Of a stretch of DNA of 64,000 bases, positions 11,729 to 22,742 are shown piece by piece. The translations under genes and the position numbers were made by a program. The stretch comes from Perkinsus marinus ATCC 50983 (lineage: Eukaryota > Perkinsozoa > Perkinsida > Perkinsidae), in assembly GCF_000006405.1 (NCBI RefSeq), contig NW_003214849.1, positions 60,040 through 124,039 of the forward strand, written 5' to 3'. How positions within the stretch are numbered: position 1 is the stretch's first letter; the number at the start of each line of letters is the position of its first letter. A model generated the notes under the pieces. That model was not told where the DNA came from, made no database searches, and worked only from the letters and a program-made list of their open reading frames with translations.

Positions 11729-13250
11729 AGTTTTCATTTCGTGATTATTTTCTTGGATTTCGTAATTACTGGTTCTGAGTTGATCGTTAAGTGGGATGGT
11801 ATGAACTGAGATGTCCAATTGGTCACTGTGAGAAGATTGGCTTTGAAGTAGGAACTCGGGCCGAATACTCGGGCAATCATCTCGGAATACCCTCCTTTCC
11901 GAGCGGTGCACTTGACAGAGATGTACTCGGATCGGGGACTCAGAACGGTGGGCACTGAACGGGCTCCTGGTGTGATATACTTGAGAGTGTTCCACATGGA
12001 AGAAACTCATCCGAATATATAACGTGTTCAACTAGAGAGGGAGATAATTCAACAGTTAGGATGAAGAAGATCGCGACAAGAAGCTGTGAAAAGTCTGATA
12101 ATAATTATTATTATTATCAAAGTATCCCATCTCGAGCCTTGATAGTTCCCTACTATCAAACGCTGGAAAGACGACGAGAGAAAATCGCCAAGAGCAGCTG
12201 ACCTGCTGGACTAGAGAAACGAGTTCTCATTCAAAAGGAGGTCGATTCTTGGTGTATTTTCCAAGCAAGGAACTGCGTCGTGTAATCCTACATGTGTTTG
12301 TCTTTGGCAAGTCGTCTTTGATTCTCAATATGAACGATTTAATCGTGATCAAACATGGGGTGAAAAGTGTGCATTACCTTTCGAACTCCAGGGAAATCAG
12401 AAGTGATTATTGGGATTGGTCAGATGAGGTGGTTGTTGCCCAGTGCTCCTAGACGTGAGTGAAATATATAAGATTGAAACTTCTGACCTCTCATCTCGGT
12501 GTGTCAGTGTTGGAGGTCCAACGCTGACAACACGGCTTAGACAATTTCGATGCACATTCCTCATTCTCGGTCGTGAGCAACGAGGGTTGGAGCTGACGCG
12601 ATGTTTGATGTGTACGCATGGTTGTCCATTCGTAATCTCAATACTGGGAGGCGCACGAGCATGTCAATGCTAAGCACTTGGGGTTCTTGTTATGAGAGTC
12701 CTGGAAGCCCTTTATAACTCATTCTCCCCGAATGGCAATGTTGCATTGTTGTCTTGATGAGATGAACCCCTCACAAGAGGTGGAATATATTAACATCTTT
12801 CCTCACTAGTGAGGTCTGCTGAGCGGACGATGGTTCGCATGTTGAACTGAACATGCGGAGGTATCGAGATATTCTGCTCGACGTTCTAGTGTCAATGACT
12901 TCGATGCAGATTCCTGTTTGTGTTTAGCCGATTTGGCGAGCATGATCCGCCCTTCCCATATCGAGTCTATCCTTCACCCTAGGTCAGTGTCGACACTCCA
13001 CAGACCCTTCTCGAAAGGGCAACTGTTCCCGATGCTCAACGAGAAGGAATTCTCAGAAACCTCCGATTAAAGTAGATGTCCAATGGGTACACAATCTTTC
13101 ATGGAATGTTCGCTCAGCTTCAGAGATGTCACTCTCCTTCATTTCTCGTTCTCTCAACTTCGTCAATATCAACCCGTAGAAGGACACTGGGGGATGCGGC
13201 GTCCGATCTGAAACTCAGAATAACCGAGAATATATCTGTCTGTTGCCAAC
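11729..13250. other. Intergenic, no supported gene
   Basis: Only short broken reading frames are seen. Small hairpins occur around 12100-12165. I cannot assign a function to any stretch. Confidence 0.5.
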
Positions 13251-13254
13251 CAAC

Positions 13255-13470
13255 ATGTGAAAATATGCATATGGTCAACTACATGTGTCGGTGACAAAAT
13301 GCAAATTTCGAGAAAATTTCAGATGTAACACAGGCTTCGGAATTGTCATAGTATGTGTTTCATTGTAAACACTTCCGTACGAATTCGTATATAAACTCCT
13401 ATAATAACTTTGGGAACTCCTAAGCTCAGGTGAGGAAAGCGAACATATATTCCTCCAACGAATGAATCGT
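13255..13470 (-). mobile_element. MITE-B, reverse orientation
   Basis: GTGAAAATATGCATATGGTC at the left end and GCGAACATATATTCCTCCAA at the right end. It lies downstream of the last visible exon of the unknown minus-strand gene. Confidence 0.75.
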
Positions 13471-13592
13471 AGTCGTCTACGAGAATCTACTACGAGCAAA
13501 CTACATCTTACCCTCACCCCGTATTCCTTCACTGACAATTCGCCGCAGCCGATTGACTCGCCGTCGACGGGCTGGAGGCTGAGGCACCTACG

Positions 13593-15235
13593 TCATGTGA
13601 GATAACTACCGGGACAGTTTACTTCACTCACATCATCTCCTGAACGCTCCCGAACAGGGCCAGCAGATGCGCTCTCTTCAGCTTCGGTATCCTCCTCAAT
13701 GTTCGACTGGACAAAGCCATCTGACATCTCGCCGGGTGGTGTCACGTGGGAGGATTCGGTGCTGTCGGCGGACTCCCCAACGGCGGGCATGACCGGCACA
13801 AGGTCTGAGAGACAGGAGACTTGTGCGACCAAAATCATCGCTGGAATGGTCTAGTTGGTTATGACGACTGCCTAACACGCAGTAGGTCCCGAGTTCGATT
13901 CTCGGTTCCAGTATTTATCACTTGTTGGTTCTTCTTCCACATCATCATCATCTTGCCGAGTTTCACGACGTGTATCGACCTCGAATAAACAAAACGATTA
14001 ATGCGAACCACCAAGCCAACGACTTGTAACGAGCACACGAATCGCATAAGACATAACTACTCGCGGGACCGCACAAAAGCGAGCTTCCTACTAATGAGCT
14101 CCCCTGCGAGTCACGTCGCCGCCGACTCTCAGCCTCTTCCGCCGTACAGAACGCCCAACCGAGGTGCTGATCGGTAATGACCAGTTCGTAGATGTGAACC
14201 AGCGCTTTCATAACTAGACATTTCCCATCGAAGCACGCCAATACTGCTCTCGAGTTTCAACCAGCAAAGCCGAGGGCTTTCCAAAACAATTTCAATTAAC
14301 GAGTCTAGTTCTGTCGTGAAAGTTTTTAAGGGAGGTTTTGCTTTTTCCACTCCGGAGTGGCAACTCGAGCAAGCATGGAATGTGAATTAACCAGTGATGC
14401 ATATCGGCGTATCGACTCAACACGTGAGAAGGGCGTCTTGAAATCCATGGCGCTAAGATCGTCTCCCCTCAGTCACAGCGGAGCGAAGTTTTTCACGATG
14501 TGCATCAGTGACCACACCTGGATAGTTGCTGCGGTGTTTTGAGCTTCTAATCAGCAAATGAACTGTCAATTTTCAGTCACAATCAGCCGATACAACACGT
14601 GAGGAGGGCGACTTCCCGTCCCACTAGGCCGTTTCATACCGCCCTACTGCTAGGCGGCGAGTTAGATATCTTTTTCAGTTCTATGATCATATTGCTTAGT
14701 ATCAATCGCGACTCCACATATTCCACGCAGATGAGTATTCCAGGACGCGCTCAGGTTTCCCATATACCCTACCACGCCGCATGTACTGCACATCGCCATC
14801 ATCCACAGATACGGTGGAAACCAACTAAGACGAAAAATCAATATTTTTCCAGCGATAAATTTACCTGAATTCCCCCTCGGGCGAACTGGCGACTCTAATA
14901 CCGCCATGTGGGAGTTCCGCAGGCCTCGCGCGACACACGTCAAAGCGATACTCATGAGGGTTCGTAGCGCTGAAGTTAACGAATCGAACTTCATGCCAGG
15001 TTGGAAGAATATGCACATGTGGAAATTTATACGTAATCAGCTTTATGAAGTTGACAGAAATCAACAAGAATTGCCCGAAATTCCCACATTATCACCAACA
15101 CATGTAGATGACCATGTGCACATTTTGTGCCCCCGACAGCCAAAGGCGTCTCACCTGTAGCACCAGGCCGAGTCCTCCAGCACGTCAAGTTCATATGAAT
15201 ATACAACTTCCTTATAAATACTTTCATACCTGATC
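13593..15235 (-). CDS. Unrecognised multi-exon gene (partial model)
   Basis: Several minus-strand stretches look coding and are joined by good splice signals. One runs from about 15230 to 15155 (YESIYKEVVYSYELDVLEDS) with donor GTGAGACG. A second covers about 15030-14865 and contains TWHEVRFVNFSATNPHEYRF, with donor GTAAATTT. A 40-nt intron then leads to a third, 14824-14662 (WFPPYLWMMAMCSTCG). Further open stretches at 14241-13963 and 13838-13593 include an acidic Ser/Glu-rich segment and one hydrophobic helix (LAWWFALIVLF). The second stretch has a beta-sandwich feel (alternating hydrophobics, Asn/Pro turns), but I do not recognise the family. The start, end and several junctions are not resolved, and two different genes could be mixed here. 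Confidence 0.35.
13840..13912 (+). tRNA. tRNA-Val (anticodon AAC)
   Basis: A full cloverleaf can be drawn. The acceptor stem is GCTGGAA/TTCCAGT (first pair G-U). The D-arm contains TAGTTGGTTAT. The anticodon stem is ACTGC/GCAGT with loop CTAACAC (anticodon AAC). The variable loop is AGGTC, and the T-arm is CCGAG-TTCGATT-CTCGG. Length 73 nt. No strong T-run follows directly. The same GTAGGTCCC-TTCGA arrangement recurs at an intron donor at 18530. Confidence 0.9.
15005..15128 (-). mobile_element. MITE-B-like fragment
   Basis: ATATGCACATGTGGAAATTT on the left and CACCAACACATGTAGATGAC followed by CATGTGCACATTTTG on the right look like two 3' ends in opposite orientation. It overlaps the second coding-like stretch of the unknown gene. 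Confidence 0.5.
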
Positions 15236-15400
15236 AGTAGGAATATATGTTCGCTCAGGAGTTTCCTCACTAATTGTGAAAGTTTACATACAAATTCGGC
15301 TAGAAATATACAGAAATCATTGAGAATTTCTTCCCAGAATTTTCATATCTTCATCACCAACACATGCAGTTGATTGCAATATACATATTTTCCCCCAACA
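15228..15400 (+). mobile_element. MITE-B, truncated
   Basis: AGTAGGAATATATGTTCGCT to TTTTCCCCCAACATCG. The internal part is intact, but the CAGTGTTGG start is reduced to CAGTAGG. Confidence 0.7.
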
Positions 15401-15640
15401 TCGTTGAGGTTTGCTTACTTCTTTATATACGAAAATGATCGATTTATTGTAATATGTGGCAACTCAACATTCACCTCAGCCTTGTGGGAATTTTAACCCA
15501 AAACACTACTTCGTGAAAAAAAATATTTTTTTTCCAATTTACCATTTTCACATACACAGAAAAATTGAGTATATATATTAATCAAGATTCACTATACTAC
15601 AGGGTGGTGAAAAATAAAGAGAAATTTCGCGGGGTGTAAC

Positions 15641-15771
15641 TATGGAGTTTTCAACCCGTTTTACGCGAAGTGGCGTAATAATACTCGGTGAAAAAGGCGC
15701 GACATTTGCGGTGATATGCAGTCGTCGTGAAATATGTTTTTCATATCACTAGGGTGGTGAGAGTCCAATAA
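15641..15771 (+). mobile_element. MITE-A
   Basis: ATGGAGTTTTCAACCCGTTT to GGGTGGTGAGAGTCC. Internal motif GTGATATGCAGTCGTCGTG. Confidence 0.75.
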
Positions 15772-16074
15772 ACTACTTCTACCTTTCCCGAATAATCTGC
15801 TCTTTTCCAACGACAGGCATTTGACAAAATTGACACACGAGATACCTAATTGAGATTATTCCTTCATAAAAATTTCATGAAAATTACTACCACTGACGAC
15901 ACTCTTTTTCGACCTCCTGCTTCGCTCCGCCTTTTTCCATATATTCAAATTGTTGTTCGGTCATGGAGTGGATGAATATATGAACTAACGAAAATAAAAA
16001 GGTAAATTTTAACGCTGAGAATTCACTGATCGCAGTTATCATATTCATTCGTCATAAGGTTGTGCAGTGTCGGA

Positions 16075-16680
16075 GTAGGAATATATGTTCGCTTCCCTCA
16101 CCTGAGCTCAGGAGCTTCCAAAACTAATTATAGAAGTTTATATAGGAATTTCGGTAGAAGTGAACATACACTTCTACCCAAATAAGAATGAGAAGAGGGG
16201 AATCTGCACTGTCTACATTACACAATCGAGCTGTGCTCACACTAGCTTCGCATCATCACTGCATTCTCTCGGCTACTTTTCACTTTTCATCTGCTCTAGC
16301 TCATTTACCATGAGCCCAATCTACTTATGTTGTGTTCTACAACTACGCCTACTTTAACGAGATAGTGCAGCAGTCCATAAGAATTTCCTCCCAGAATTTT
16401 CATATTGTCGTTGACAAGTGTAGCTGACCATTTGCATATTTTCGCCCATACTATGATGAAACTAACCAGTGCCGTCAGTGTTGGAATAGGAATATGTTAG
16501 CTTTCCTCACCTGAGCTCAGAAATTGTAAGAGTTTATATATACATTCGGGTAGAAATGTTTATAAACCAATGAAATTTCCCAAAATTTCCCGAAATTCCT
16601 CAAAATTTTCTAAAATTTCCTAAAAATTTCCCACACAATTTTCATAATGTCACCGACAGATGCAGTAGTTGACCATGTGA
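16075..16680 (+). mobile_element. Two MITE-B copies
   Basis: The first (16075-16450) carries a roughly 190-bp unrelated insertion (about 16175-16370) in its middle. The second (16478-16680) has an AAAATTTCC-rich expansion. Confidence 0.7.
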
Positions 16681-16780
16681 TGCAAACTGCTCATGAAAGA
16701 TTCGAAATCCGTTTCTCCATTTTGAGAAGTCAGTGATGTAATAATAAACACGAAAAAGAAAATAAAAATAACAACAGTGA

Positions 16781-17245
16781 AGTTTCACCACCCTAGTGAT
16801 ATGTAAAACACTAGTGAAAAATATATTTCACGACTACTGCATATTACCGCGAATATCGCGTTTTTCATGGAATATCACGCCACTTAACGTAAAACGGGTC
16901 GTGAAACTCCACCGTAATATCAACCAATTATGTATACGTATCGTCAATCAGTGCAACATTTTGTATATGGAGTATAACAAAATTATAGTATTAGAGTTTC
17001 ACCACCCTAGTGATATGAAAAACATATTTCACATTCTACTTCGTTGGTGAATAACGCGTAAAACACGTGGTATGTATTTCACGTGATATGGGGTGATTCG
17101 CCAAGTGTTTTCAATTCACTTCATATCGCGTTTTTCACATACAGTGGGGTGGCGTAAAACTCGGTGAAGAACGCGATATTCGCGGTGATATGCAGTAGTC
17201 GTGAAATGTGTTTTTCATATCACTAGGGGGTGAAACTCCAATATT
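16781..17245. mobile_element. MITE-A cluster
   Basis: A reverse copy (16781-16912, TGAAGTTTCACCACCC to ACGGGTCGTGAAACTCC) and a composite of two half-elements (16984-17245) that contains AATAACGCGTAAAACACG. Confidence 0.75.
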
Positions 17246-17500
17246 ACGCCACCTAAGCTTTTATCAATCGGAATTTTAAGACAAAATTTCTCTCCATCAA
17301 TTTCAACCCCAAAACTCAACAATGGCGATTCCCAGGGTGAAACAATTTTCCGAAAATTTTGCTAAAGCTCGACGTTACAGCGGAAAAAAAGGGAAAAATT
17401 TCACATTTTTTACGTGCTACTCGGATTTTTCCGTTTTTTATTTCCGAATACTCACACAGTAGCTGCATATAGGTGTACCAGTGAAAATGACTGAGCCAAG
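17246..17500. other. Intergenic, no supported gene
   Basis: A-rich sequence. A 24-codon minus-strand open stretch ending near 17280 could be coding, but no splice partners were found. Confidence 0.4.
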
Positions 17501-17506
17501 CAGTGT

Positions 17507-17665
17507 TGTAATATATATGTAATCGCTTTCCTCAGCTGGACTAGGAGTTCCTCATTAAGGAGTTCATATACGAACTAGGGTAGAAATGTACAGAAAACCA
17601 ACAAGAATTTTGCAAAATTTCCTCACCAACATATGTGGTCGGCTATTTGCGAATTTTCCCACATC
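17507..17665 (+). mobile_element. MITE-B
   Basis: CAGTGTTGTAATATATATGT to CACCAACATATGTGGTCGGC and TTTTCCCACATC. Confidence 0.7.
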
Positions 17666-17704
17666 TTTCTGGGAAGCGCAAAATCATGCAAAATTGTAAC
17701 AATT

Positions 17705-17880
17705 GAGTTTCACGACCCGTTTTACGTGATGTGGTGAAAAACGCGATATTATTCGCGGTGGTATGCAGTAGTCGTGAAATGTATTTTTCACTAGTGTTTT
17801 TCACCCTAGTGATATGAAAAACATCGCGTTCTTCACGGAGTTTTACGCCACTTAACATCAAACGCGTCGTAAAACTCTAT
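17705..17880. mobile_element. MITE-A overlapping the 3' end of a coding exon
   Basis: TTGAGTTTCACGACCCG to CGCGTCGTAAAACTCTATTG. The right TIR contributes the last codons and the TGA stop of the minus-strand membrane protein gene. Confidence 0.75.
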
Positions 17881-19257
17881 TGTTGTCGTGACTAGTGTAT
17901 GAATAACACTCTGAAATCATTCCAGCATTCGTTTGCCTTATTCTCGCGTGGTTACGCACAGCCACTTCAACGGACTCCCCCTACATGTTGAGTTCAACGA
18001 GAGTGATCTTAGTGAATAGTTGGTGAATGGTTGGTATTCACCAACTATTCACCACTTAGTAAATGGTTGATTATATACATTAGATTACAACACTTCTTAC
18101 CATGATAGACATAATAGCAACTGCGATATGCAGGCCTATTGTCGCGATACACGTTGGAGAAACTCCACCACAGAGAACGGAGTTAGGCATACCAGGAAGC
18201 TTTACGGCTTCATACGAAACGTATCTTGCAATAGCGACGATACGCAAAGAGTTGTGAAATATGTCCTTGCTAGTGTTTTTCATATCATTCGTTTCACGTG
18301 AAGTGGCGTAATAATACTCTGTGAAAAAACCCGATATTCGCGGTGATATTCGCAGTAGTCGTGATATCACTAGGGTGGTGAAACTCAATTGTAAAAATAA
18401 AAATTTGAGATAAATTATCCCAAAATTTCATGCAATGCATATATGAGCTCATTGAATTCTGACTAACAGTTGTTTTGTAAATTTTCGATCGGAGAAAATA
18501 CCCTCGCTGGGATTCGAACCCGGGACCTACTCTTCACCAACCACCCACATAAGCGTCCACATTGCTCCCAACACTGGCTGGAAAAAGAGGCTCATTACAC
18601 TACCGATATGAACATAGCCTAAGATCTTCATCAACTGTGGCACAGTAGCAATTCCACACAACTTCATAGCACTCTGAAAAAATAATTTCGTGGCGAGTGA
18701 CAAAATTTTTACCTTCATGAAATCGGTCTTGGCAAAATGGGCATATAACGCGGGGAGGTACGTCTGAAGATCCATCGGGGCTACTTTGTACGCACACCCA
18801 AGATTCAAGATTCCTACACCTGATAACAGTGGACTTTCACCTTAGTGATATGTGGAATATATTTCACGACTACTGCATATCACCGCGAATATCGCGTTTT
18901 TCACAGAGTATTATTACGCCACTTCACGTAAAACGGGTTGTGGAACTCCAGAGCTGGAGGAATATATATTTGATTTCCTCAGCTGAGCTCAGGAATTTTC
19001 TCACTTACATGGAAATTCGGGTAGAAGTGTACAAAAACCAAAAACAGTTTACCAAAAACTTTATACGAATTCAGATAGGACTGTACAGAAACCAATAAGA
19101 ATTCACCAGAAAATTTCCTCACATTTTTTTCTATATTGTCACCGAAGATCCACGTCGCACGCGAAGATTCAAAGCAGGTACGATTATTACCAAGAAAAAT
19201 CAACAGTAGTCCAAAATAGCATCCAGCCGTGAATAGCTGCAGTGCGAACTTGATCAT
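17858..19257 (-). CDS. Multipass membrane protein, possibly DoxX-like, five exons
   Basis: Exons (minus): 19257-19191, 18819-18713, 18673-18531, 18225-18102 and 17980-17858. All phases fit, giving 187 aa. A hydrophobic N-terminus (FALQLFTAGCYFGLLLIFLG) is followed by helices around LMKILGYVHIGSVMSLFFQP, VLGAMWTLMWVV and PTCIATIGLHIAVAIMSIM, so about four membrane spans are likely. Length and topology resemble DoxX/TMEM35-type proteins, but I see no diagnostic motif, so function is open. Intron 2 is only 39 nt. Intron 3 opens GTAGGTCCCGGGTTCGAATC, a tRNA-like T-arm. The last codons (RVLRRV) and the stop come from a MITE-A end, so the tail may be a recent replacement. The upstream TTTTTTTTATAG at 19271 could accept a spliced leader. 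Confidence 0.75.
18012..18053. repeat. Inverted repeat, 16-bp arms, 9-nt loop
   Basis: GTGAATAGTTGGTGAA and TTCACCAACTATTCAC are perfect complements, in intron 4 of the membrane protein gene. Confidence 0.9.
18246..18392 (-). mobile_element. MITE-A, internally rearranged
   Basis: The central GTCCTTGCTAGTGTTTTTCA and GTTTCACGTGAAGTGGCGT blocks are joined out of the usual order, ending GGGTGGTGAAACTC. Confidence 0.65.
18490..18530 (-). pseudogene. tRNA 3'-half-like sequence at an intron donor
   Basis: On the minus strand exon 3 of the membrane protein ends ...GAAGA and the intron begins GTAGGTCCCGGGTTCGAATC then CCAGCGAGGGT and ATTTTCTCC. Compare GTAGGTCCCGAGTTCGATTC in the intact tRNA-Val at 13883. 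The match covers variable loop, T-stem and T-loop. Confidence 0.7.
18834..19150. mobile_element. MITE-A next to MITE-B
   Basis: Reverse MITE-A (18834-18950, CACCTTAGTGATATG to ACGGGTTGTGGAACTCC), directly followed by a MITE-B (18955-19150), in intron 1 of the membrane protein gene. Confidence 0.75.
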
Positions 19258-19323
19258 TATCGAGGAAATCCTATAAAAAAAATTTGTATTATATTCCAAC
19301 TATGGGGGCAGGTGGAGACACAA

Positions 19324-19910
19324 TAGAGTTTCACCGCCCTAGTGATGATATGAAAAATACTAGTGAAAAAATTATACTAAACGACTGCTGCGAAAATCGT
19401 GGAGTATTATGCTACACCACGTAAAGCGGATGGGACTCCAATGAACGTATGTTCCTGTTGATAAAAAAAAGACACTAAGTGATATTTCAAGTAAAATATT
19501 TTTACAAGAAAAATTGGGCGAATTTGGGTATGAATGTACGAAAAATAGTAAGAATTTATCAAAATTTCCGAGGAATTTCCGTACGAATTCGGGTAAAAGT
19601 GTCCAGAAAATAGTAAATTTTTTTCAAAATTTCCCAATACCCTCATGGGTCAACCATTTACTTTGATACCTACGAGATATTATACCATAATATTTGTATA
19701 TTTTATAGTAAAAATATATAATATATTTTAATACATCTACCTGGTAGGAAATATGATGATGGAGTTTCACCCGTTTGACGTGAAGTGGCGTAATACTTCG
19801 TGTTGTTATATTTCCGCGAAAACCGATGATACGATTGTTTTCCGCAAAGTGAATCGTGAAATATGTTTTCCATTAGTGTTTTTCATATCACTTGGGTGGA
19901 AATCCGTTGA
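19324..19910. mobile_element. Two diverged MITE-A copies with repeat debris between them
   Basis: 19324-19440 (AGAGTTTCACCGCCC to GGATGGGACTCC) and 19758-19910 (GATGGAGTTTCACCCG, with ACCGATGATACGATTG internally). The latter variant recurs at 59870-60032. Confidence 0.65.
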
Positions 19911-22325
19911 TACTAGTTGAATACCCGCGTTGCGAATACATTGCGTTGTAGACGTGAGCATCAGACTATACAAATTCGCTTTACGAATACGGCAGGTAAT
20001 GGACTCTATTCAATGGAGTTTTCGAAGAGGAATCGTGAAACGCATATGGGGCTGAAAGTATAACTGAAAAGCACATCACACATTAGCTGAGCAGACTCGT
20101 GTCTCCTTCGGTGCGACATGTCTACATAAGTAATTTCTGACGCCATTATTCCGTACTATTAGATACATAATATATCTTTGTAAACAGATATACTGTACAT
20201 CGGTTTCGTTCAATACTCAAATTACAAAAATAAGTGATGTATGTCATAGGGCTACTTTTTTAGACAACTCAACATCTTCTAAGTAGTGGAAACTTGAGCA
20301 GTGTGCAGTGAATCGTACAAGATAGTTTCCGGTGGCAGAGACCACCCGCGCTCGGCCTAGACCCTCGCGGGGCCCTTCCCGCTCGGGTGAAAATTTGTGA
20401 GGTATCCCGCACAGAGTACAAGGAAACTCACAATCGACTTTGAAATGCTGGGGGCTCACTCTTCGACCAACAAGATGAGATAGCATCACCCGAAGCAGCT
20501 TCGGCGAAGCTAAAGGAGGATCTTGCCTTCGAAAAGGAATGAACATATCTTCGGCCACGGTGATGCTATTAATGGTATCATCATCATCTTCACGTGACCC
20601 TACGATACAAGGAAACTCACAATCGACTTTGAAATGCTGAGGGCTCACCCAGGGTTGTTCAAATCGCGAAAGAATTGGGCCAAATTCTTTCCTCGAAATT
20701 TCCGTTGAAATTTCCTGAAATTTCCGGAAATTTGGCACAATATGTATCGTTTCGCTCCGCGCTGCGCGCGGTGTTCTACAGGTGCGTTGGCCGCCAAGTT
20801 GGCGGCGCGGAAAACGCGCCCCTGGGTAGGTTAAGGATGGCGTTTACGGTTCTATAAACCACTGCACTAAGAACCGACGCCCGCTGCATCGAGACCTTCC
20901 ACAATCGGCTGACAGTGGCACCGTTATGTCTGGGTATGAGCAATGAGAGCGTGCCCAGCGTCTAGACAGAGTGAGTGTAACTCTAATTTTTTTCTGCAAG
21001 AGTCACCTAGTGAGTCATCACCCAGTACTGCACTGACTCTCGTACAAAACGGTGATACCATAACCAGGTATCGTACAAGATGGCCTAGTGCAGATGTATA
21101 CGGATACGTCATTCAGAGCTTAAGACCTATGGCCCACAGGTCACGCGCCCATACCGGTCAATGCACGCATACCCATAGGCTCTGGGTATGCGTGCATTCA
21201 TGCGTGCCACCACCCTGGTGGAAAAGAGAAATGAGGAGAGACCATGGAATTCGAAAAACTCAGAGAACCATAGAACTGGAAAACTCGGAAAGTTTCCGAC
21301 GGACACGTGTTCCGTAGGCAGTTTGCACCGCGACAGTGTAATATCCTGGCAAAAAAAGAGCACATCAACAATTTTCCGACACTCCCAGAGCGAGCGATCG
21401 ACTGCCGGTGGCAATCTGCCACACCATCACACGTTAATCAGCAACTTTCAGGATAACGGTGGGAAGGCCGTTCCGAAATCATCCACACTTGCGTGAAACG
21501 CCCTTTTTCGATACTAGTGGGCCACTAGCAGTGATCCTCTATTGCCACTTCTTCCTGTAGCAACATTGAATGTTGCATCAATACCTCACGAGTTGTCTTG
21601 CGTCGTGCTTTGCAATGCGCATAAGCATTCGAGGAGTGGGTCGTTTGTGGCTTCCGTACGTTCCCTCTTCGGACTCGCGCGTGGATTGGCGAAGAATGGA
21701 AAACTGGCGGAGCCGCGGATCGAACCCACGACCTCGCCCGAAATTTCCGGAAATTTCGACCACTTCTATTTTTCCCGAAATTTCGGGAAATTTCCGCTTG
21801 AAAGAATTTTTTCTTTCGAGCCCGAACAGCCGCTCACCCTTCGACCAACAAGATGAGATAGCATCACCCGAAGCTAAAGGAGGATCTTGACTTCGAAAGG
21901 GATTGAACACATCTTCGGGCACGGTGATGTTATTAATGGTAGAATCGATGTCCATGACGAGATAAAGAAAGTAAGTGTCAGAAAGCTGAATAGGAATACA
22001 GCTGAGCGACCTTGCAATGATCAGTTAGACTATCGACGAAACTCTCTGATGCCACAGGTGACTAAGGCATCCACTCGCTTAAGGCTAGTGCACCCGTCCC
22101 ACGCACAGTTTGCGCACAGTTTGCGCACAGCCGCAGCTTAACGAACACATTAATGGTTTATTCGCACTGAGCTGATAGTATCCGGTCAGAGTGGATATAT
22201 CCATATACGGTTAATACAGATGAGGGACTCTCTACTCGGAAAGAGTCAATTTAGTAATTATTCTGATTCCTATCGAAGATCCTGTCTTGTGCGATTCATG
22301 TGAATAGCAAGATTCATTGTGCGCG
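19911..22325. other. Accessory region without a supported gene
   Basis: A block around 20455-20575 (CTTCGACCAACAAGATGAGA, ATAGCATCACCCGAAG) recurs as a direct repeat at 21838-21950. Both copies are flanked by AAATTTCCGGAAATTT-like palindromes. A T-arm-like GGGTTCGATCCGCGGC lies on the minus strand at 21717. It probably represents fragments of a mobile element. Confidence 0.5.
20455..20575 (+). repeat. Direct repeat, copy 1 (copy 2 at 21838-21950)
   Basis: The two copies share GATGAGATAGCATCACCCGA, TAAAGGAGGATCTTG and the end CACGGTGATG. Copy 1 has a 12-nt internal insertion (AGCTTCGGCGA). Confidence 0.8.
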
Positions 22326-22326
22326 G

Positions 22327-22470
22327 CTGTTCGGGCCGAACGTATGTAGCTTTCGGGCCCAACGTATGTAGCCCAAAAAAAGGCAACTTATTGAGAATAT
22401 CGCGGGCCTTTTTTGTATTCTGACTACGTTAGACATCTCTCCTGGCTTGGCCGTGCATGGCCAAGCAAGC
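22327..22470 (+). repeat. GGGCC/ACGTATGTA repeat, arm of an inverted pair
   Basis: TCGGGCCGAACGTATGTAGC, then TTTCGGGCCCAACGTATGTA, then CCCAAAAAAAGGC, and further on TTGGCCGTGCATGGCCAAGC. The same parts occur in inverse orientation at 39488-39685. They may be terminal repeats of one element type. Confidence 0.7.
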
Positions 22471-22742
22471 TATCACTCCCACATCAAGTTCGACGGTCAG
22501 CGCGTGCAATACTCCACAATTTCATGCAGTTTGCACGAAAAAATGATGTCGTGAATGATATTCATTATGAATAATTCATACAATGCCACACTCAGAAGGA
22601 AGTTGTTGAAAGCAGCAGTTGGTACGTAGTGGGTGTTGACTTATTTTGAATAAGTCGTGGAATGTTGTTGTTGTTCAACAACAAGTGTAAACAGATGTAG
22701 CAACAACAGGTCCACGATGGAAGAACACCTTCGATACTCCTA

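Noticed and set aside
20244-20738. 164-codon minus-strand ORF with a repeated WVSPQHFKVDCEFPC segment
   Set aside because: It lies over duplicated DNA whose second copy (21838-21950) is not open in the same way; more likely repeat sequence than a gene.
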